Shown here: piece after piece, positions 8,296-10,986 of the stretch
How positions within the stretch are numbered: the stretch's first letter is position 1
How the letters are laid out: each line of letters begins with the position of its first letter
DNA from: Kiloniellales bacterium
GTDB taxonomy: Bacteria; Pseudomonadota; Alphaproteobacteria; Kiloniellales; JAKSBE01
Direction of reading: 5' to 3'
Assembly: GCA_030067055.1 (NCBI GenBank)
Contig: JASJAL010000185.1
Span: 1-10,986, forward strand
DNA: 10,986 bases
The notes under the pieces: generated by a model
The model's input: the letters and a program-made list of their open reading frames with translations, nothing else
Databases searched by the model: none
What the model was told of the DNA's origin: nothing
Position numbers and translations under genes: made by a program

Positions 8296-10665
8296 TCAGG
8301 GAACCACGAGGCGCAGGTTGCCCGACCGAGGTGAGGAGAGGTTGCGCTCCGGCGGAAGGGTCAGTGTGACCCTCGTACCTTCGCCCACTTCGCTGTCGAT
8401 CTCGATGCGGCCGCCGTGAAGCTCCATGAAGCTCTTGGTGAGCGGCAGGCCCAGACCCGTGCCTTCGAAGGGGCGCGTGAGCGAGCTGTCGACTTGCTGG
8501 AACGGCTGGAAGATCGTCGACAGATCTTCTTCCGCGATGCCCGCTCCCGTGTCGGTGACGCTGACCGATACGGCGCCCGACTCCTCTTGTGCGATCGCGA
8601 GGGTGACGACACCGCCGTCCGGCGTGAACTTGATCGCATTGGAGAGGACGTTGAGGAGGGCCTGCTTGATCAGCCGCTCGTCGCCGCATACTTCAACGGA
8701 CAGGGGTTCCTCCGCGGATTCCAGGGTTATGCCCGCCAATTCCGCCCTGGCAGCGACCATCCGCAGGCAGGCCTCGATCGTGGTGTCGAAACGAAAACAC
8801 TCTTCTCGGATGGCGATGGAGCCGGATTCGATCCGGGAGAGGTCAAGAATATCGTTGATCACCGTGAGCAGGTGGATGCCGCTTTCGTGAATATCCTCGG
8901 CATAGTTGAGGTACTTCCGGGCACCCAGAGGGCCGTAGATCTGCTCCTTCATCAGTTCTGAGAAACCTATGACGGCGTTCAAGGGCGTCCGCAGTTCGTG
9001 GCTGACGTTTGCAAGGAACTGGGATTTAGCCCGGTCGGCGGTCTCGGCACGCTCCTTGGCGGTGATGAGTTCCTGCCGGGAGGCTTCGGCTTTGGCTTCG
9101 GCGTCTTTCCGCGCGGTGATATCCCTGAGCAGAACGATGTAGGTCGTTCGCTGCTTTTCCGCGAAGCAGCTGACCGCGGCATCCAGCGGAAAAACCCTTC
9201 CGGTCGAGCGTCGACCGAGCAGTTCGCAGGGCTCGGCCTTGGCGGCGATCCTCTCGAGATCGCCGGTCGTGCAGGGCTTCGCCGCGCCGCTCTCGGAGTT
9301 CAGGACGAAGTCGCCGATGTCGCGGCCCTTAAGGTCGTGTTCGGGATCCGCCAGGATCGACTTGGCCGACCTGTTGACGGTGGTGATCTTGCCCTCGGGA
9401 TCGACCGTGACGATGGCATCGAAGGTATGCTCGACAACGCTGTTCATGAACCGGTCTTTGCGCAGCAGGGCAAAGCGCTGCGCCAGGAGGTGAGCGTTCT
9501 GTCGATGCAGGATGCCGAAGACGTTCACGGCGTAGGCGCCGAGGACCGCGAAGATCCAGGCAACGATGTCGAGGCTGATCGGCGCGACGTCATGGAGCAG
9601 ACAGGACGCCAGGAACAGCAAAGGCGGAAACCAAAGGGTCAGGAGCAGACCTCGCTTCCAATCGCCGCCACGGAAGCAGGCGCCCAGAAGCAGCGAAAGG
9701 ACGAAGATCCCGGAGACGACGATTGCCGGAGAGACCGGAACCAGGGCCCGCCCCTGGCTCAAGGTCTCGGCCGCCAGAGCCTGGACCATGATCCCGGGCA
9801 GCGCGTCGTAGACCGGCACCGGCAGGACGTCGCCCAGCTCGAAGGCCGTCGCGCCGACCAAAACCGTCCGGCCTTCGAAGAGACCCGCCTCGAAATCGCC
9901 GACCAGCACGTCGGCATACGACACGCTTGGAATATCTTGCAGGCGAATCCCGAAATCGATGGCGAAGTCGCCGCGCTTCGGGCTGCCGTTTTGAGCCAGC
10001 ACCGAGCTCAGGGTCGGCACCGAACGACCCCCAAGCGGCGATGTCGTCGACATGCGGCGGACCAGGCCGTCCTCATCCGGGACCACGTTGACCGAAGCCA
10101 GCGTGACGTGAGGAAGGAAGCGATCCAAGGGCAGGGTCGAGATCAGGGCGCCGCCAGGGCGCAGCGGGTCCGCGTGCTGCACGAAGCCCGGCAAGATGAT
10201 CTCGCCCGGAAACGCGGCCAGCGCCCGCTCGAGGGCCTCGTCGTTGCTATCGCGGGAGCGGGAACTGAAATCGACGTCCAAGGCGACACGAGCGGCTTTT
10301 TCTTCCGTCAAGCGCTTGAGCAGAAAGGCATGGAGCGAGCGCGGCCAGGGCCAGTAGCCGATTCGATGCAGGCTCTCGGGATCGATTGCGACAATGACGA
10401 CATCGGATTGAGCGGCACGCTGGATCAAGGCGTAGCGGGCGTCGAGCAGCTTGAGGTCCGCCGCCTCGAATCCTCCGCCGAGGTAGATAACGGCGATCAG
10501 CGCCGCGAGTCCGAGACGTATCGAGAAGAAGCCCCCGCGCAGGCGCCCGGCAAGGCCTACGGCCTCGGAAGCGCCGCGGGAAGGTGCGCGACGTGACCGA
10601 TAGCGGGCCAGGGCTGACCCTAGCCGACCGAAAAGAAGCGAGCTTTTTGGCTTCTTGCGAATCAT
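8296..10665 (-). CDS. Membrane sensor histidine kinase, CHASE2-PAS-HisKA-HATPase
   Basis: A 789-residue sensor kinase. Order seen: basic cytoplasmic tail (1-45), membrane segment (about 48-64), extracytoplasmic CHASE2 domain (about 66-305, with VIVAIDPESLHRIGYWPWPR at 90-109 and TVLVGATAFELGD at 267-279), three membrane segments (about 312-330, 338-357, 363-384), a PAS domain (about 403-520), a short helical linker, then HisKA with SHELRTPLN (H556 the predicted phosphorylation site) and HATPase_c with N-box N672/N676, DTGAGI (705-710), FQPFQQ and GTGLGL (735-740). All catalytic boxes are intact. CHASE2 is an extracytoplasmic sensor whose ligands are unknown. No receiver domain or response regulator gene is in the window, so its partner is elsewhere. 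The ATG at 10665 has its only visible ribosome site, GGGAG (10680-10684), 14 bases away; an in-frame CTG at 10671-10669 lies at a better eight bases, and an in-frame stop at 10677-10675 rules out a longer start. It follows the Gly/Asn-repeat gene after 63 bases. Confidence 0.95.
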   Translation of the reverse strand: MIRKKPKSSLLFGRLGSALARYRSRRAPSRGASEAVGLAGRLRGGFFSIRLGLAALIAVIYLGGGFEAADLKLLDARYALIQRAAQSDVVIVAIDPESLHRIGYWPWPRSLHAFLLKRLTEEKAARVALDVDFSSRSRDSNDEALERALAAFPGEIILPGFVQHADPLRPGGALISTLPLDRFLPHVTLASVNVVPDEDGLVRRMSTTSPLGGRSVPTLSSVLAQNGSPKRGDFAIDFGIRLQDIPSVSYADVLVGDFEAGLFEGRTVLVGATAFELGDVLPVPVYDALPGIMVQALAAETLSQGRALVPVSPAIVVSGIFVLSLLLGACFRGGDWKRGLLLTLWFPPLLFLASCLLHDVAPISLDIVAWIFAVLGAYAVNVFGILHRQNAHLLAQRFALLRKDRFMNSVVEHTFDAIVTVDPEGKITTVNRSAKSILADPEHDLKGRDIGDFVLNSESGAAKPCTTGDLERIAAKAEPCELLGRRSTGRVFPLDAAVSCFAEKQRTTYIVLLRDITARKDAEAKAEASRQELITAKERAETADRAKSQFLANVSHELRTPLNAVIGFSELMKEQIYGPLGARKYLNYAEDIHESGIHLLTVINDILDLSRIESGSIAIREECFRFDTTIEACLRMVAARAELAGITLESAEEPLSVEVCGDERLIKQALLNVLSNAIKFTPDGGVVTLAIAQEESGAVSVSVTDTGAGIAEEDLSTIFQPFQQVDSSLTRPFEGTGLGLPLTKSFMELHGGRIEIDSEVGEGTRVTLTLPPERNLSSPRSGNLRLVVP

Positions 10666-10728
10666 GGCCAGTCGCTAGTCTCCCGCACTGACGGCTAGCA
10701 GAGCATCGGGACGGAGCGGCGCGCGCCC
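10666..10728 (-). other. Short gap between the Gly/Asn-repeat gene and the kinase gene
   Basis: These 63 bases contain no terminator hairpin with a T-run and no clear promoter, so cotranscription of the two genes is plausible. GCTAG (10674-10678) and CTAGC (10695-10699) form a short inverted repeat that brackets the only ribosome-site-like GGGAG (10680-10684), and could hide it in a stem-loop. The stem is only five base pairs, so this is weak. Confidence 0.3.
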
Positions 10729-10986
10729 TTAGCCCCTGCCGCCACCGTTGCCACCGCCGTTGCCGCCACCGTTACCACCGCCATTGCCGTTGCCGCCGCC
10801 TCGGCCGCCGCCGTTACCGCCACCCTTGCCGCCGCCGTTTCCTCCGCCTTTGCCGCCGCCGTTTCCTGCGCCGTTACCGCCGCCGTTACCGCCGCCGTTA
10901 CCACCGCCGTTGCCGCCACCGTTTCCTCCGCCGTTGCCCCCGCCGTTTCCGCCGCCGTTGCCACCACCGTTGCCGCCGCCGTTTCC
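10729..10986 (-). CDS. C-terminal end of a Gly/Asn tetrapeptide-repeat protein, 5' end beyond window
   Basis: The visible 85 residues before the TAA (10731-10729) consist of a Gly-Gly-Gly-Asn repeat: 62 Gly, 18 Asn, 2 Lys, 2 Arg and 1 Ala. I choose this frame because base changes between the 12-bp units fall almost entirely at third codon positions (GGC, GGT, GGA and GGG all occur), keeping glycine constant. In the other frames the same changes alter the amino acid or bring in a stop. The tail has no hydrophobic residue and no aspartate, so it is neither a membrane segment nor an RTX calcium repeat (GGxGxDxxx). Low-complexity Gly/Asn tails occur in surface and secreted proteins, where they act as flexible linkers or adhesive segments, but the domain upstream is not visible and the function is unknown. 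It lies 63 bases before the CHASE2 kinase gene and may share its transcript. Confidence 0.75.
   Translation of the reverse strand, partial: GNGGGNGGGNGGGNGGGNGGGNGGGNGGGNGGGNGGGNGAGNGGGKGGGNGGGKGGGNGGGRGGGNGNGGGNGGGNGGGNGGGRG
10732..10986 (-). repeat. Degenerate 12-bp tandem repeat encoding Gly-Gly-Gly-Asn
   Basis: About 21 units of a 12-bp pattern (GGN AAC GGN GGN on the minus strand) reach the window edge and probably continue. There are 22 Asn-type slots: 18 Asn, 2 Lys, 2 Arg. One break in phase occurs at residues 66-68 (Asn-Gly-Asn), equal to a 6-bp insertion or deletion. Units differ at many wobble bases, so this is not a recent expansion of identical copies. Confidence 0.9.

Noticed and set aside
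6513..8369. Plus-strand open frame of about 618 codons opposite oppA
   Set aside because: It is rich in Val, Gly, His, Asp and Arg with no domain or signal, and runs through the promoter and terminator region. Antisense shadow.
8998..10596. Plus-strand open frame of about 532 codons opposite the kinase gene
   Set aside because: No domain is recognisable, and the minus strand encodes a complete CHASE2-PAS-HisKA-HATPase protein.
10695..10967. Ala/Thr/Val-rich 90-residue frame on the minus strand through the repeat
   Set aside because: In this frame the bases that vary between repeat units fall at the middle codon position and change the amino acid. The Gly/Asn frame makes the same changes silent.
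10732..10986. CRISPR array or non-coding minisatellite
   Set aside because: Units are 12 bp with no spacers, and their variation follows codon third positions, so a coding repeat explains it better.
10732..10986. RTX-type calcium-binding nonapeptide repeats
   Set aside because: The repeat has no aspartate and a period of four, not nine.

Overview
The window is GC-rich, and every gene I can support lies on the minus strand. It therefore reads from high to low coordinates. Codon third positions are strongly G/C. The Opp proteins, the PAS/HisKA kinase and the circularly permuted ATP-grasp protein resemble those of Alphaproteobacteria, probably a Rhodospirillales-type lineage. This is a judgement from protein style, since there is no rRNA or other marker gene here.

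Layout in transcription order. (1) 10986-10729: the 3' end of a gene whose C-terminus is 85 residues of a Gly-Gly-Gly-Asn tetrapeptide repeat. (2) 10665-8296: a membrane histidine kinase with a CHASE2 sensor, a PAS domain and a HisKA/HATPase core, closed by a good intrinsic terminator (8215-8250). (3) 8108-2767: a complete oligopeptide ABC importer operon, oppA-oppB-oppC plus a fused double-ATPase oppDF. A candidate promoter, a palindrome and a leader hairpin precede oppA. (4) 2630-1686 and 1667-1182: a secreted M23 metallopeptidase and a small secreted protein of unknown function, probably cotranscribed. (5) 1058-1: the first three quarters of a circularly permuted ATP-grasp protein (DUF404/DUF407, COG2308 type), running off the window.

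Functionally, the centre is peptide uptake: OppA captures peptides in the periplasm, OppB/OppC form the channel, and the fused ATPase powers it. The M23 enzyme cuts cell-wall peptide crosslinks in the periplasm. The ATP-grasp family is thought to make amide or peptide-like bonds, but its substrate is not settled. Nothing in the sequence proves that these units cooperate, and the terminator at 8215-8250 argues that the kinase and the importer are separate transcripts.

No rRNA, tRNA, insertion sequence, phage gene, CRISPR array or origin is visible. The longest stretch without a gene is 187 bases (8109-8295). Most of the window is ordinary. The least ordinary parts are the Gly/Asn repeat tail beside the CHASE2 kinase, the roughly 85-residue insert in OppC, and the palindromic oppA promoter/leader region.
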